The notes under the pieces: generated by a model
The model's input: only the letters and a program-made list of their open reading frames with translations
The model's database searches: none
Told to the model about the DNA's origin: nothing
Source: Desulfobulbaceae bacterium
GTDB taxonomy: Bacteria > Desulfobacterota > Desulfobulbia > Desulfobulbales > Desulfocapsaceae
Direction of reading: 5' to 3'
Assembly (NCBI GenBank): GCA_004796425.1
Contig: QZLB01000075.1
Span: 1-49,294 of the forward strand
DNA: 49,294 bases
In this document: one piece after another, positions 26,885 through 36,197 of the stretch
Layout: each line of letters opens with the position of its first letter
Position numbering within the stretch: position 1 is the stretch's first letter
Made by a program: the position numbers and the translations under genes

Positions 26885-29800
26885 ATGTCGAGAGCGAAAC
26901 ACTTTGAGAAAGCATTGGAGGCCCTGCGGCTTCTTAATCAAGCGGTAACCACTTCCCGGTTGTATCCTGCGGTTTCACCCCAGGTTACCAATGCCGTAGA
27001 AAAGGCGTTCAAGTCTGCCCAGGAGCTTGGTGCTGAGTATGGTGACCTGGCATTCGGTCGGGTAGACGGAAAGCCTCATCTCTGGGGAGAAGAACCTGCA
27101 AGCGAAGAGAAACAGGCGCTTTTTGAATTGGTTATCTATCGGCATCTCGACCTGCTTGGAGTAGATCATTTCACGTTGAAGCCTGATTTTGACCGGATCC
27201 TCTTTAAAAAAATCTTAATTGTCTTTGTTTCCAGAAAGGAAAAGATAAACAGGGAAGGTGGCGGCCGTCAATTCATTACCAATCTCGAACTGCAGGACTA
27301 TTTTCCTGAAACGTATGAACCTCCGACTGAACCGAGTAAGACTCGACCAGCAGTAGTACCCTCGTCGGCTGAGAAACCGGTCGATCCGGCAGGCAAGCTG
27401 GTAGATTTCCTTTCCACAGACCAACCCGGGGAACAGCCTCCAGATGAGATTGTCAGTAAATTAGCCGAGGATCAATTCGCCATAGAGACGCTCGTTTCAG
27501 GTATCAAACGCCTGACCACGAGATTTACGAATGAAAAGAATGAACGGACAGGAAGCTCACTGGTTCTTTCATCCTCCTATACTCGATTTGTCAATGGGTT
27601 TGGTGACTATCTCGCCTCGGATAAACACGAACCGCTAACCAATAGTGCACTACAGACCATTTTCCCCAAAGCAGATGCCTTCACGTTGTGCCTGTTGCTC
27701 GTTCAGCGGTATGGCAGTGGATTCGGTACGACCCTTTTCAAGGGATTGTGCGATGGGTGTCCGGTAGAGCTTTTTGGCGATACGATCAAACTATTCAGGG
27801 AATTTGCAGCAGCATTCAAAGCGGACGGAAAAGAAAACCAGCCTCAGGCGAAGCTTATATCTAACACCCTGACCACATTGCTTAAGACCAAAGCGGGTAA
27901 GCAGATCGTCGGGAGGGAGCGTGCCCAGGCTTTGCTGGAGACTTCTGAAGAGGATCGCAAGAGTAAGCGACTGCAGGCAGGTGTCAAAGCCCTGCTGGAA
28001 GGTGATACCAGCAGCTTGAGAAGTGAAGAGATTGTCTTTAAATTACCTTCTACCATCGAGGAACTAATCCAGGAAGGAGATCAGGCCAATGCCCTTCGAA
28101 TTATAGAACGGGCTTCGGCCGAGATGCTCGGCGGGGACGATGAGCTTCGGAGCCGGCTGATCCAATCACTGATCTTGATCGGTGAAAATTTGTTGCGGTT
28201 GAAGCATTGGTTATTGCTCGATAAACTCAGTGGTGCGTTGATATCTTGGGTTCGAGAGTCTGATGAAGGCGACTTTGTCTATGAGAAGAGTGCTTCGCTT
28301 CTGCAGGAAATGATGAAGCACGCCTGGCAAAATAACGACTATCAGCGCGGAGACCAGATTCTTTCAGTATTTCACAAGATCAGGACGACTCAATTACCAA
28401 AATCACCCCCGGTTGTTGCCTTAATCGGCAGAATACAGGACCGTTCATCTGATCAGACCCAGCTTGAGTCTTTATTGGCTACCTACCTGAAGGGTGAAGG
28501 AAAGGGAAAATCCGGTGAGCGGCTCAGTATGCTCGGTAGGCCTGCCGGTAATTTTCTCATAGACAGGTTGGTTGAAAATGAAGAGTCAGAAGAGCGGATG
28601 AAAATCATCGATCTGCTGGTAAAGATGGGTCCGGTGGTCTCACCCGTTCTTCTCCAAAGGCTGCAGGAATCGATGCCCTGGTACGGCACCCGCAACCTGA
28701 TAAAATTAATTACCGGGCTGGTTGAGCCGAAGCACATTGATGCAGTCATGCCATTTTTGAAACACCAGGACCTCAGGGTCCAACGTGAGGCATTTATCTG
28801 CATTCATACCATCGGGAAAGCACAGCGAAGGGAAGTAATGCTCAGGTGTTTGGACGAAGTGAGCGAAACGTTATTGCCACAGATGTTAAAAGCGCTGCAA
28901 CCGTTCAATGATGCTGAAGTTGCGGAACGGGTTGGAGCGTTGTTGGTACGGCAGGAGCAATTAGCGGATCGGGTACGCGAAGATCTGGTAACACAGGTGT
29001 TGATATTGTTGCAACGCAGTGAATCTGCTAGTGCACGCGAAGCGTTAAAGACTTTTCTCGAGCATAAAAACCGTCCGGCCAATGCGATATTTGGTGAACA
29101 TGTCTGGCAAAAAGTTACTCATATTTTGGGACAATTTCAGGATACGGAACCAGAAATCGAGGGTGGTATTGAGTTGGTAGTAAACCCCGAAGCAGCATTA
29201 TCGCCCATCGCTCCTGACCCAGTCACCCCCAAAGCAATCACACCTGAGCCGGTCGCCCCAAAAGTTGTCACACCGCCTAAGAAAGAGGAGAAAAAGCAAG
29301 ACTATTCCCGTTTACCGGGGTCATCAACGGTTATTGAACTGCTGGATAAGGGCGAATTAGAGCTGGCTAAAGAGCAGATCATGGCAATTATTGCCCGAGC
29401 CGCCAGACAACGGCAATTTCCCATTGCAGAGATGTACCGGGAGTGGTTGATGGACATCGATTCCATGGCGCTCTCCCAGATCATCAGAGCCGCAGAGATT
29501 ATTGAGGAAGAGAAGGTTGCCTCTATTGACTCCTATGATGCCGAGACCTGGTCAGAATTATATGATGAATTAAGTACCGAGGAGTTTGCCACACTCTATC
29601 ACTCAATGCTGCGAAAAACCTACAAAAATGAAGAACTCATTGTGAAACAGGGTTCTATGCAGTCGAGGCTCTATTTCATTTCAAGCGGTAAGGTCAAACT
29701 CTTCTATGAGGATGAGAATGGGGGTAATGTACTGGTCAAAATCGTCAATGCCGGTGAAATTATTGGGGCCGAGACGATGTTCGATGCCTCCGTCTGGACG

Positions 29801-30322
29801 GTCAGTGCCGGTTGTATCTCTCAGGCAGAAATCATGATGCTTGATCTGAAAATGTTGACCAAATGGCGTGAGGATATGCCGTCACTGGAGTCAAAGCTCA
29901 GTGTTTTCTGCATGTCGCGTCAGTCCCTTGAACAATTTTTCAAACAAACGGGAAAAGATCGACGGGCCTCAAAACGTCACAAAGTAAGTGGCCGAGTCAA
30001 TAATGTACTTCTGAGCAGTGAAGGCGAAGAGACTGGCATTACCTCCCGGGGTGATTTATTTGATATTTCGCTTGGGGGCGTTTCCTTCTATTTACGCATC
30101 TCCCAAAAAAGTAATGCACGACTGCTGCTTGGTAGAAATACCAAAATTGTTATTGCCACCGAGGGTGGCGTAACCAAGCAAACTGCCATTAGAGGTCGAA
30201 TCATTGCAGTCAGAGGGCATCAGATCATGGAGAACGAATATTCAGTCCACGTGAAGTTTGACCAGGATCTTGAGGCCTCTGAACTAAAATCAATCATCAA
30301 GGCCTGTTCTAACTCGAAATAA
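26885..30322 (+). CDS. HEAT-like, cyclic nucleotide-binding and PilZ domain receptor
   Basis: An 1145-residue soluble protein with several modules. Residues 1-500 are helical and unrecognised. Residues about 535-750 consist of HEAT-like helical pairs (VMPFLKHQDLRVQREAFICIHTIG is typical). A Pro-rich linker (about 770-800) contains imperfect repeats of the PxxVTPK kind. Residues about 895-1010 form a cyclic nucleotide-binding barrel (GSMQSRLYFISSGKVKLF, then GEIIGAETMF), lacking a clear RxA phosphate-binding Arg. Residues about 1025-1145 are a PilZ domain: RRASKR (1026-1031) and DISLGGVSF (1060-1068), the two c-di-GMP-binding motifs. So c-di-GMP binding is likely and cNMP binding uncertain. 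The neighbouring GGDEF enzyme could supply ligand. No enzymatic domain is seen; it may be a scaffold or effector. Start ATG 26885. Confidence 0.8.
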   Translation: MSRAKHFEKALEALRLLNQAVTTSRLYPAVSPQVTNAVEKAFKSAQELGAEYGDLAFGRVDGKPHLWGEEPASEEKQALFELVIYRHLDLLGVDHFTLKPDFDRILFKKILIVFVSRKEKINREGGGRQFITNLELQDYFPETYEPPTEPSKTRPAVVPSSAEKPVDPAGKLVDFLSTDQPGEQPPDEIVSKLAEDQFAIETLVSGIKRLTTRFTNEKNERTGSSLVLSSSYTRFVNGFGDYLASDKHEPLTNSALQTIFPKADAFTLCLLLVQRYGSGFGTTLFKGLCDGCPVELFGDTIKLFREFAAAFKADGKENQPQAKLISNTLTTLLKTKAGKQIVGRERAQALLETSEEDRKSKRLQAGVKALLEGDTSSLRSEEIVFKLPSTIEELIQEGDQANALRIIERASAEMLGGDDELRSRLIQSLILIGENLLRLKHWLLLDKLSGALISWVRESDEGDFVYEKSASLLQEMMKHAWQNNDYQRGDQILSVFHKIRTTQLPKSPPVVALIGRIQDRSSDQTQLESLLATYLKGEGKGKSGERLSMLGRPAGNFLIDRLVENEESEERMKIIDLLVKMGPVVSPVLLQRLQESMPWYGTRNLIKLITGLVEPKHIDAVMPFLKHQDLRVQREAFICIHTIGKAQRREVMLRCLDEVSETLLPQMLKALQPFNDAEVAERVGALLVRQEQLADRVREDLVTQVLILLQRSESASAREALKTFLEHKNRPANAIFGEHVWQKVTHILGQFQDTEPEIEGGIELVVNPEAALSPIAPDPVTPKAITPEPVAPKVVTPPKKEEKKQDYSRLPGSSTVIELLDKGELELAKEQIMAIIARAARQRQFPIAEMYREWLMDIDSMALSQIIRAAEIIEEEKVASIDSYDAETWSELYDELSTEEFATLYHSMLRKTYKNEELIVKQGSMQSRLYFISSGKVKLFYEDENGGNVLVKIVNAGEIIGAETMFDASVWTVSAGCISQAEIMMLDLKMLTKWREDMPSLESKLSVFCMSRQSLEQFFKQTGKDRRASKRHKVSGRVNNVLLSSEGEETGITSRGDLFDISLGGVSFYLRISQKSNARLLLGRNTKIVIATEGGVTKQTAIRGRIIAVRGHQIMENEYSVHVKFDQDLEASELKSIIKACSNSK

Positions 30323-30391
30323 TCGAATAATATGTTCGTCGCAGAAGGGCGGATCACGCTTTTGAACTGATTTCTCACCCAGGTGAATTTT

Positions 30392-32179
30392 ATGACTGAT
30401 TACGCAGAAAGGGTTTTCAACTATTACCAGAACCATCTGCAAAACGGTTTACTGGAAAAAACGATTTACACCGCAGATTGTCCATTCTGTCCCGATAAAA
30501 GTCTGGATGGCACCAAGCGGTTGGTAGTCTTTATCAATCCGGAGGGTTTTTTTCATGGCTATTTCAGGTGCTTGAACCGCTGCGTTCCCGGTGGTTTTCC
30601 ACTCTGGTTTGCGAGCCTGTTAAAAGTCGAGCGGGAGACCGTGCCAGGTTATGATTCGGAGCGTGAACCGCTGCTTCAACAGAATGGCTTTTCAGGAGAT
30701 TCGATTAATAAAGAGATAAAGAACTACCACGACTCCATGACCGATGCGATTATCCAGCGCTTCAGTGAAGCGGGTATTGGTGGTGGTGTCCTGAAGGAGA
30801 TGTCGATCGGATTTAATGGGCGATACATCGTGTACCCCTATTTTCAGGTCGATGGCAATTGTTACTCGGCCCGATGTGTCTTTCCTGATCGACCTGAAGA
30901 TTCATTCTGGCATGGTAATGAAGCAGTCGTCAAGGACGAGTATCAGATTTTCAATGTCCAGGACATTGCCCGGTGTGAAAATGGAACCCTGGCAATCTGT
31001 GAAGGAGAAGACAATCTGCTGACATTGAAACAGCTTGGTTTGCCAGGAGTTGCAGTACCTGACAGTCACGTGTTTGAAACGATTGATCCGGAAATTTTCA
31101 GTCATCTCAAAACGATCTTCATCTCGGCTTCAAATAATGGCGAATCAGAGGTGCGGGCCCGCGCACTTGCCTCAAGGATCGGTTATAAAGTACGTTTGCT
31201 GCGCTGGTCTTCAGGTCAGGACCGAAATTACAACCTGTGGCAACTTGCCAAAGACAAAGGCAAAGAGTTTAGCGTCGCCGTGACCGGTATGGCACGTGAT
31301 TCAAAAGCATTTTCGCCATTCAGTTCACCACGTTTTGAACATGACCAATATTTCAGCAGATTGAAAAAGCAGTCGAGCACGGCGTACGCCGATCTCTTTT
31401 CCGGTTTCACGGCACTCGACAACGCTATTGAGGGAGTGCATGGCATCAATGTTTTCGGTGGGGCACCAAAGGTCGGCAAGTCCTGCTTCATGATCCAGAT
31501 CGGTACTGAGATGGCGCTCCGGTCCATTCCGGTAATTTATTATGACTTTGAAAATGGTAAGCAGAAAATCTATCAGCGAACCATGGTTCGGCTCTCAAGT
31601 GTCACATCCAACAGGATTCTTGGCGAGGAACTTAGTCTTGAGGAACAGCAACGATATGATACTGCCACCAAAAAATTTAAAAAAATGTTGAATTGGTTCC
31701 GGGTTGTTAATGATCGCAGAGTAACACCTGAAATCATGCGCAGACACATCGATTTCATCCGGCATGAAACCGGTAGTGATTACACCGTCGTCATTATCGA
31801 TAGTCTGCATAAACTGCCCTTCAAGGACTTTAGTGAACGAAGAACCGGTATCGATGCCTGGCTCAGACAACTGGAATCGATCCGGGATGAGATGCAGGTG
31901 TCTTTTCTGGTCATTTCCGAACTCTCCCGCGGTGAAAAAGGTTCCTATCGGGAAACGCCGCACATGGGGGTTTTTAAAGGGTCGGGAGATATAGAATACA
32001 GCGCTGACAATGCATTAGTCATGTTCCCCAACTGGGACCAGCAAACGGTAGCTGAAGGGGATCAGCGGACCTCAAACCTCTGGTTGGTAGCAAGCCGGGA
32101 GCATAGTCCCGGGTTGGTGGCAACCTATCAACTCAATTATCCTTACTGGGGGTTTCGTGAACTCCTGAAGAAGTCTTGA
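30392..32179 (+). CDS. Phage-type primase-helicase-like protein (TOPRIM + RecA-like)
   Basis: A 595-residue protein arranged like T7 gp4 or Twinkle. Residues 25-65 have a CPFC...CLNRC zinc-ribbon pattern (Cys30, 33, 60, 64). Residues about 140-290 look TOPRIM-like: the first acidic motif survives as CEGEDN (203-208), but the second motif, normally DxDxxG, reads SASNNG, so primase metal binding is probably lost. Residues about 335-595 form a RecA/DnaB-type ATPase: Walker A GGAPKVGKS (356-364), Walker B VVIIDSLHK (Asp470) and a later ISELSRGE. The ATG at 30392 follows AGGTG at 30381-30385; a GTG at 30383 is also in frame. No phage genes flank it. It ends 3 bases from the convergent trmFO. Its role is unknown. 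Confidence 0.75.
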   Translation: MTDYAERVFNYYQNHLQNGLLEKTIYTADCPFCPDKSLDGTKRLVVFINPEGFFHGYFRCLNRCVPGGFPLWFASLLKVERETVPGYDSEREPLLQQNGFSGDSINKEIKNYHDSMTDAIIQRFSEAGIGGGVLKEMSIGFNGRYIVYPYFQVDGNCYSARCVFPDRPEDSFWHGNEAVVKDEYQIFNVQDIARCENGTLAICEGEDNLLTLKQLGLPGVAVPDSHVFETIDPEIFSHLKTIFISASNNGESEVRARALASRIGYKVRLLRWSSGQDRNYNLWQLAKDKGKEFSVAVTGMARDSKAFSPFSSPRFEHDQYFSRLKKQSSTAYADLFSGFTALDNAIEGVHGINVFGGAPKVGKSCFMIQIGTEMALRSIPVIYYDFENGKQKIYQRTMVRLSSVTSNRILGEELSLEEQQRYDTATKKFKKMLNWFRVVNDRRVTPEIMRRHIDFIRHETGSDYTVVIIDSLHKLPFKDFSERRTGIDAWLRQLESIRDEMQVSFLVISELSRGEKGSYRETPHMGVFKGSGDIEYSADNALVMFPNWDQQTVAEGDQRTSNLWLVASREHSPGLVATYQLNYPYWGFRELLKKS

Positions 32180-32182
32180 AGC

Positions 32183-33511
32183 TTAGGCTTGAGAAAAATT
32201 CTTGTACCAACTGGCAAGTGAAGGCAGGGCCTGTTCGGCTCGAAGCTTGCCGCGCAATTTCTTGGGTACTTTCTTCTGCCATGGTGGGAACAGACCAAAA
32301 TTGATGTTTGATGGCTGAAATTGTTTTGATTCCGTTTGGGTCAGGTGGGCAACCAGTGCACCCATTGCGGTATCGGCAGGTGGGGGAACTGGACCTGACC
32401 CGGTAAGCGCATGCGCAACATTGAGCCCGGCCAAAAGCCCCATCGCCGCTGATTCCACATACCCCTCAACACCACTGAGCTGACCTGAAATATAAATATC
32501 AGGACGAACTTTTAACTGCAGGGTAGGGGTGAGTATCTGGGGAGCGCAGATAAAGGTATTCCGGTGAATGGAACCGAGGCGGGCAAATTCACATCCTTCC
32601 AGTCCCGGGATTTGCCTGAATATTCGCTTCTGTTCCGGATAGGTAAGTTTCGTTTGAAAACCAACCATATTGTAAAGCGTACCGTGCTGATTTTCTTTGC
32701 GAAGCTGGACCACCGCATAGGGTGTCTCGCCTGTGGCCGGGTTCTCCAGGCCAACAGGTTTCATCGGGCCGAACCGAAGGGTGTCGTCTCCCCTGCTTCT
32801 GATTACTTCGATGGGCAGACAGCCCTCAAAATATTTCTCGTTTTCAAATGAGTGCAGAGGCGTGTATTCGGCACGGGCCAGCTCATCTATGAAATTCTGG
32901 TATTGAGAACGATCCATTGGACAATTCAGGTAATCACCAGGACCATCATCGTATCGTGACTTCTGATAAACAATGGTGCTATCAAGCGAATCAGCATAAA
33001 TGATCGGAGCGATTGCATCGTAGAAAAAGAGCCGGTCTGCACCGGTAATTTCCGCCAGTGAGTCTGCCAGCGCGTCGGAAGTTAATGGACCGGTCGCAAG
33101 GATGATGGGTGCCTCTGAAGGTGGTGGCAGCTGGCTTATTTCCTCCTTAAATACGGTGATCAACGGATGATTTGTAATTTTTTTAGTAATTTCGGAGGCA
33201 AATTGATCACGATCAACGGCAAGTGCCTTGCCGGCCGGAACAGAACACTGGTCTGCAGTCTGGATGATCAGTGATGCCATATGTCGCATTTCATCTTTTA
33301 AGAGCCCAACTGCCGAAAAAGAATCATTTGATCTGAAAGAGTTCGAACAGACAAGTTCTGCCATCTCGGCAGACTTGTGGGCCGGACTGAACCGCATTGG
33401 TTTCATTTCATAGAGAGAAATGTTGATGCCTCTGGTGGCAAGTTGCCAGGCTGCTTCACATCCTGCCAATCCACCACCGATAATTGTTACTGTTTGGTTG
33501 GTTGAATCCAT
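32183..33511 (-). CDS. trmFO: tRNA m5U54 methyltransferase, folate/FAD-dependent
   Basis: TrmFO, which methylates U54 of the tRNA T-loop using methylenetetrahydrofolate as carbon donor and FADH2 as reductant. Its 442 residues match the family. The FAD-binding motif is IIGGGLAGCEAAWQ (10-23), then YEMKP, LVCSNSFRSND, the strongly conserved MNCPMDRSQY-like segment (LNCPMDRSQYQNFIDEL), FEGCLPIEV and RFGPMKPVGL. In TrmFO the catalytic Cys residues lie in such segments (the CSNSFRS and later Cys). It is the last gene of an apparent operon with mutL and the 3D lipoprotein, 21 bases after the latter. Confidence 0.96.
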   Translation of the reverse strand: MDSTNQTVTIIGGGLAGCEAAWQLATRGINISLYEMKPMRFSPAHKSAEMAELVCSNSFRSNDSFSAVGLLKDEMRHMASLIIQTADQCSVPAGKALAVDRDQFASEITKKITNHPLITVFKEEISQLPPPSEAPIILATGPLTSDALADSLAEITGADRLFFYDAIAPIIYADSLDSTIVYQKSRYDDGPGDYLNCPMDRSQYQNFIDELARAEYTPLHSFENEKYFEGCLPIEVIRSRGDDTLRFGPMKPVGLENPATGETPYAVVQLRKENQHGTLYNMVGFQTKLTYPEQKRIFRQIPGLEGCEFARLGSIHRNTFICAPQILTPTLQLKVRPDIYISGQLSGVEGYVESAAMGLLAGLNVAHALTGSGPVPPPADTAMGALVAHLTQTESKQFQPSNINFGLFPPWQKKVPKKLRGKLRAEQALPSLASWYKNFSQA

Positions 33512-33532
33512 AAAAGCGTTTCTTTCGGAAAA

Positions 33533-34078
33533 TCAGGGATAAATAATTTGTACCGGTACCCGCTGGCGCCCCCACTGGAGTGCTTCGTTATGCGAATCAT
33601 AGTAGATATCGATACGGTTGGGACCCTTGATCGCACTTCCTCTGTCTTGTACTTCCCCCCATCCATAGCCTGGTACATGCATTCTCGTACCGAAAGGGTA
33701 GTACGTAGTGTCAGCGGCAATGGTACCATCAGCTGGCAGCAGTAACCAGGGAAAGAAGATAATTCGGACCGGGATCATCCAGGGTCTTATTAAACTGTCG
33801 GTGGAAAAGAGACCGGGTTGTGGTTCACGTGGACTGGTGCCACTGGCGGTAAGGCCGCTATAGGACTGTCCCTCCTGGGGGCCTGAGCTGACATAACGAT
33901 TCCAAAAGTCAAGTTTGAGATATGTCCAACTCCCCCGTTCCCAGCTGCAACAGGATGCGCAGCCGCAATAGGCTGTCACTTCCATGGTTTTGCCAACCGG
34001 TTTCGATGCGCAGCCCGAAAGCACGCCAATACATATCCCGCAGAGAAAAAGATAGCTCAATTTGGCGAGGTACTTCAT
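33533..34078 (-). CDS. 3D-domain lipoprotein
   Basis: A 181-residue predicted lipoprotein. The signal peptide ends in the lipobox LSGC (about 20-23), giving a lipidated Cys23. The mature part carries a 3D (Asp-Asp-Asp) domain like that of MltA and YabE/YocH-type wall enzymes: MEVTAYCGC near the start, ASGTSP, GTRMHVPGYGWGEVQDRG and the closing NRIDIYYDSHNEALQWG. The three Asp are in EVQDRG, RIDIY and YDSH. Members act on peptidoglycan or bind it; the full lytic transglycosylase domain is absent. It begins 4 bases after mutL ends and precedes trmFO, so these three genes are likely co-transcribed. Confidence 0.88.
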   Translation of the reverse strand: MKYLAKLSYLFLCGICIGVLSGCASKPVGKTMEVTAYCGCASCCSWERGSWTYLKLDFWNRYVSSGPQEGQSYSGLTASGTSPREPQPGLFSTDSLIRPWMIPVRIIFFPWLLLPADGTIAADTTYYPFGTRMHVPGYGWGEVQDRGSAIKGPNRIDIYYDSHNEALQWGRQRVPVQIIYP

Positions 34079-34082
34079 TTCA

Positions 34083-35939
34083 TTAAGTCCGGTGAAACCA
34101 TTTTTTAATATCTGTGGTACTAAATGTTTTCAATACCGGCCTGCCATGGGGACAATGAGAAAAGAGATCTGCACGAGCCATGCGCTCCAGGAGGCCTTCT
34201 ATTTCCGGATTGGTCAGCTGATCACCGGATTTTATCGCGGCCTTGCAGGCCATTGTAGCGATAATGTCGTCGATAATCGAATCACGTTTTCTGCCTTTTT
34301 CACTACCGAAACGATCGATCACATCCAGCAGGAGTTCTTGCGGGTCATGGTTTGCGGCCAGGGCGGGAATGCCGGCAATAATCCAGGTATTGCCACCAAA
34401 ATCTCGAAGCGAAAACCCCATTTTCTCAATTTCCTCGCGATGACGCTCAATGATTTCGGTCTGGGTAATGGTTAATTCAATGGTTATCGGAAAAAGCAAT
34501 GTCTGGCAAGACACCTTCCCTCCTTGATATTGAATCCTGAATTCCTCGAATAATAAGCGTTCATGGGCGGCGTGCTGATCGATGATCACCATGTTGTCAC
34601 CATTTCTGCACAGAATATAAAGATCTTTAAAGGTTCCGATTACTAATAAATCATTAACCCGTATGAGCTGCTCTTGTGGGTTTGGAGGCAGAGTGATTTC
34701 ATCTTTATGTCGCTCGACCGGCTCAGGACGGCTCTGATATCTTTTTCTTTGCTGGTCGATTTGGTTGGTCGATGTTGCGGGTTCGTTCCGTTCAAAGGGC
34801 AAACGCTCAGGTTCTACAGGGCCAGTGGTCTGGTATGAGTGGGAATAGTTGTTGCCGGGGGCTGGCTCAAGAACGGGTGGTGGTTCTTCGGTGTGGTTGG
34901 CTGGAAGTACATTCTGTTTCGAGAACACCTCATAGCGCAAATGTTGTTGCTGGTTGAGCATTGCTTCGCGCACACACTCACTGAGGACCTGGTGTACCAG
35001 CTGGGAGTCTCTGAAACGGATTTCATGTTTTGCCGGATGCACATTGATATCAACCAGGGAAGGATCGATGTTCAGGAAGATGACACCGGCCGGATTTTTG
35101 CCCTTGAGAATAAAGGACCTCAAGCCTTCATGAACTGCGTGGCTGACCATGCGATCCTTCACGGCTCGGCCATTGACAAAGAGCCTGAGTCGTGCAGCCA
35201 CCGGGATGGCTGCTTCGGGCGGCACGATAAGCCCTGATATCTCGATCCCATGATCTGGGGTGCGAGTCGGTGTGATATCAATGAATGAGCCGTGGTAATT
35301 AATAAGTTGTGAGAGCCGCTCCTCACGTGTCATGGGTGCTTCAACCCGGATTACCTCTCGATTATCTATCCGGAGCAGAAAGGAGATTTCCGGGCGGGCG
35401 AGCGCATAATTCCGGACGACCTCTTCAATGTGGCTCAGCTCTGTTCGCTTGGTACGCAGGAACTTTTTGCGGGCGGGTGTATTGCCAAATAGATTGTGTA
35501 CCTCCATGGTCGTGCCGATTGGGGCTCCACACGTTTCAACTTTTTTCACGATACCAAAATTACATACAACTTCGGTACCGAGACTGGCGTCCGCCTGCCT
35601 GGATTTAATACTCATACGTGAAACGGAACTAATTGAGGGTATTGCCTCACCTCGAAAGCCAAGTGAGGTGATCGCATGCAGGTCATCATTTTCGGCAATT
35701 TTTGATGTACCGTGACGTTCAAGGCAGAGCAGAATGTCATCTTCATCCATACCTTCGCCGTTATCAACCACCCTGATCGTCCGCGTTCCTCCACCCTCAA
35801 TCTCAATTTCGATACGAGTGGCTGTCGCATCAAGGCTGTTTTCCAGGAGTTCCTTGACCACCGAAGCGGGGCGTTCAACCACTTCTCCGGCGGCTATCTG
35901 GTTGGCAAGTTGTTCGGGGAGGATTCTGATTTTGGGCAT
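34083..35939 (-). CDS. mutL: DNA mismatch repair protein MutL
   Basis: MutL, the ATPase that links mismatch recognition to strand incision. The N-terminal GHKL ATPase shows IAAGEVVERPASVVKELLENSLDA, DNGEGM and TSLGFRGEA. A Pro/Gln-rich linker of about 90 residues follows (near 345-430). The C-terminal domain has the endonuclease motif DQHAAHE-x4-E, plus ACKAAIKSGD and CPHGRP, so this is a latent nicking MutL as in bacteria lacking MutH. The frame is open to a TTG at 35960, but MPKIRIL at ATG 35939 is the normal start (618 residues). It is the first gene of the mutL / 3D lipoprotein / trmFO set. mutS is not in this window. Confidence 0.96.
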   Translation of the reverse strand: MPKIRILPEQLANQIAAGEVVERPASVVKELLENSLDATATRIEIEIEGGGTRTIRVVDNGEGMDEDDILLCLERHGTSKIAENDDLHAITSLGFRGEAIPSISSVSRMSIKSRQADASLGTEVVCNFGIVKKVETCGAPIGTTMEVHNLFGNTPARKKFLRTKRTELSHIEEVVRNYALARPEISFLLRIDNREVIRVEAPMTREERLSQLINYHGSFIDITPTRTPDHGIEISGLIVPPEAAIPVAARLRLFVNGRAVKDRMVSHAVHEGLRSFILKGKNPAGVIFLNIDPSLVDINVHPAKHEIRFRDSQLVHQVLSECVREAMLNQQQHLRYEVFSKQNVLPANHTEEPPPVLEPAPGNNYSHSYQTTGPVEPERLPFERNEPATSTNQIDQQRKRYQSRPEPVERHKDEITLPPNPQEQLIRVNDLLVIGTFKDLYILCRNGDNMVIIDQHAAHERLLFEEFRIQYQGGKVSCQTLLFPITIELTITQTEIIERHREEIEKMGFSLRDFGGNTWIIAGIPALAANHDPQELLLDVIDRFGSEKGRKRDSIIDDIIATMACKAAIKSGDQLTNPEIEGLLERMARADLFSHCPHGRPVLKTFSTTDIKKWFHRT

Positions 35940-35962
35940 CGGATGTCGTTTCTCAGGCAAAA

Positions 35963-36160
35963 GTGATCGTGAGCAGCCCTGACACTATAGATATTCATCC
36001 TGCAGCATTCAAGTGCTATCTGCAGTTGCCGAGTCTGAGCGATACCAAGGAGCGCTTGTTTCGTGCTATGAGAAGATTCCTGATGAATCGATGGGATCTT
36101 GTCTGGCTTTTAGAAGACACTCCGGATATACTGTCAGCAGTCGAGAATAAATTGAAATAA
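35963..36160 (+). CDS. Small hypothetical protein between mutL and the PBP gene
   Basis: A 65-residue open frame starting with GTG at 35963 (or GTG 35969). The codons look coding (mixed third positions, no rare run), and the product is a compact soluble helical sequence (ERLFRAMRRFLMNRWDLVWLLED). It has no membrane helix, Cys motif or recognised domain. It sits 37 bases before the penicillin-binding protein gene on the same strand, and 23 bases from the mutL start on the other strand, a tight space for divergent promoters. It could be a real small protein co-expressed with the PBP, or chance. Confidence 0.4.
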   Translation: MIVSSPDTIDIHPAAFKCYLQLPSLSDTKERLFRAMRRFLMNRWDLVWLLEDTPDILSAVENKLK

Positions 36161-36197
36161 CAATAAATTAAATCCGATTGATTCGATATCTCAAATC

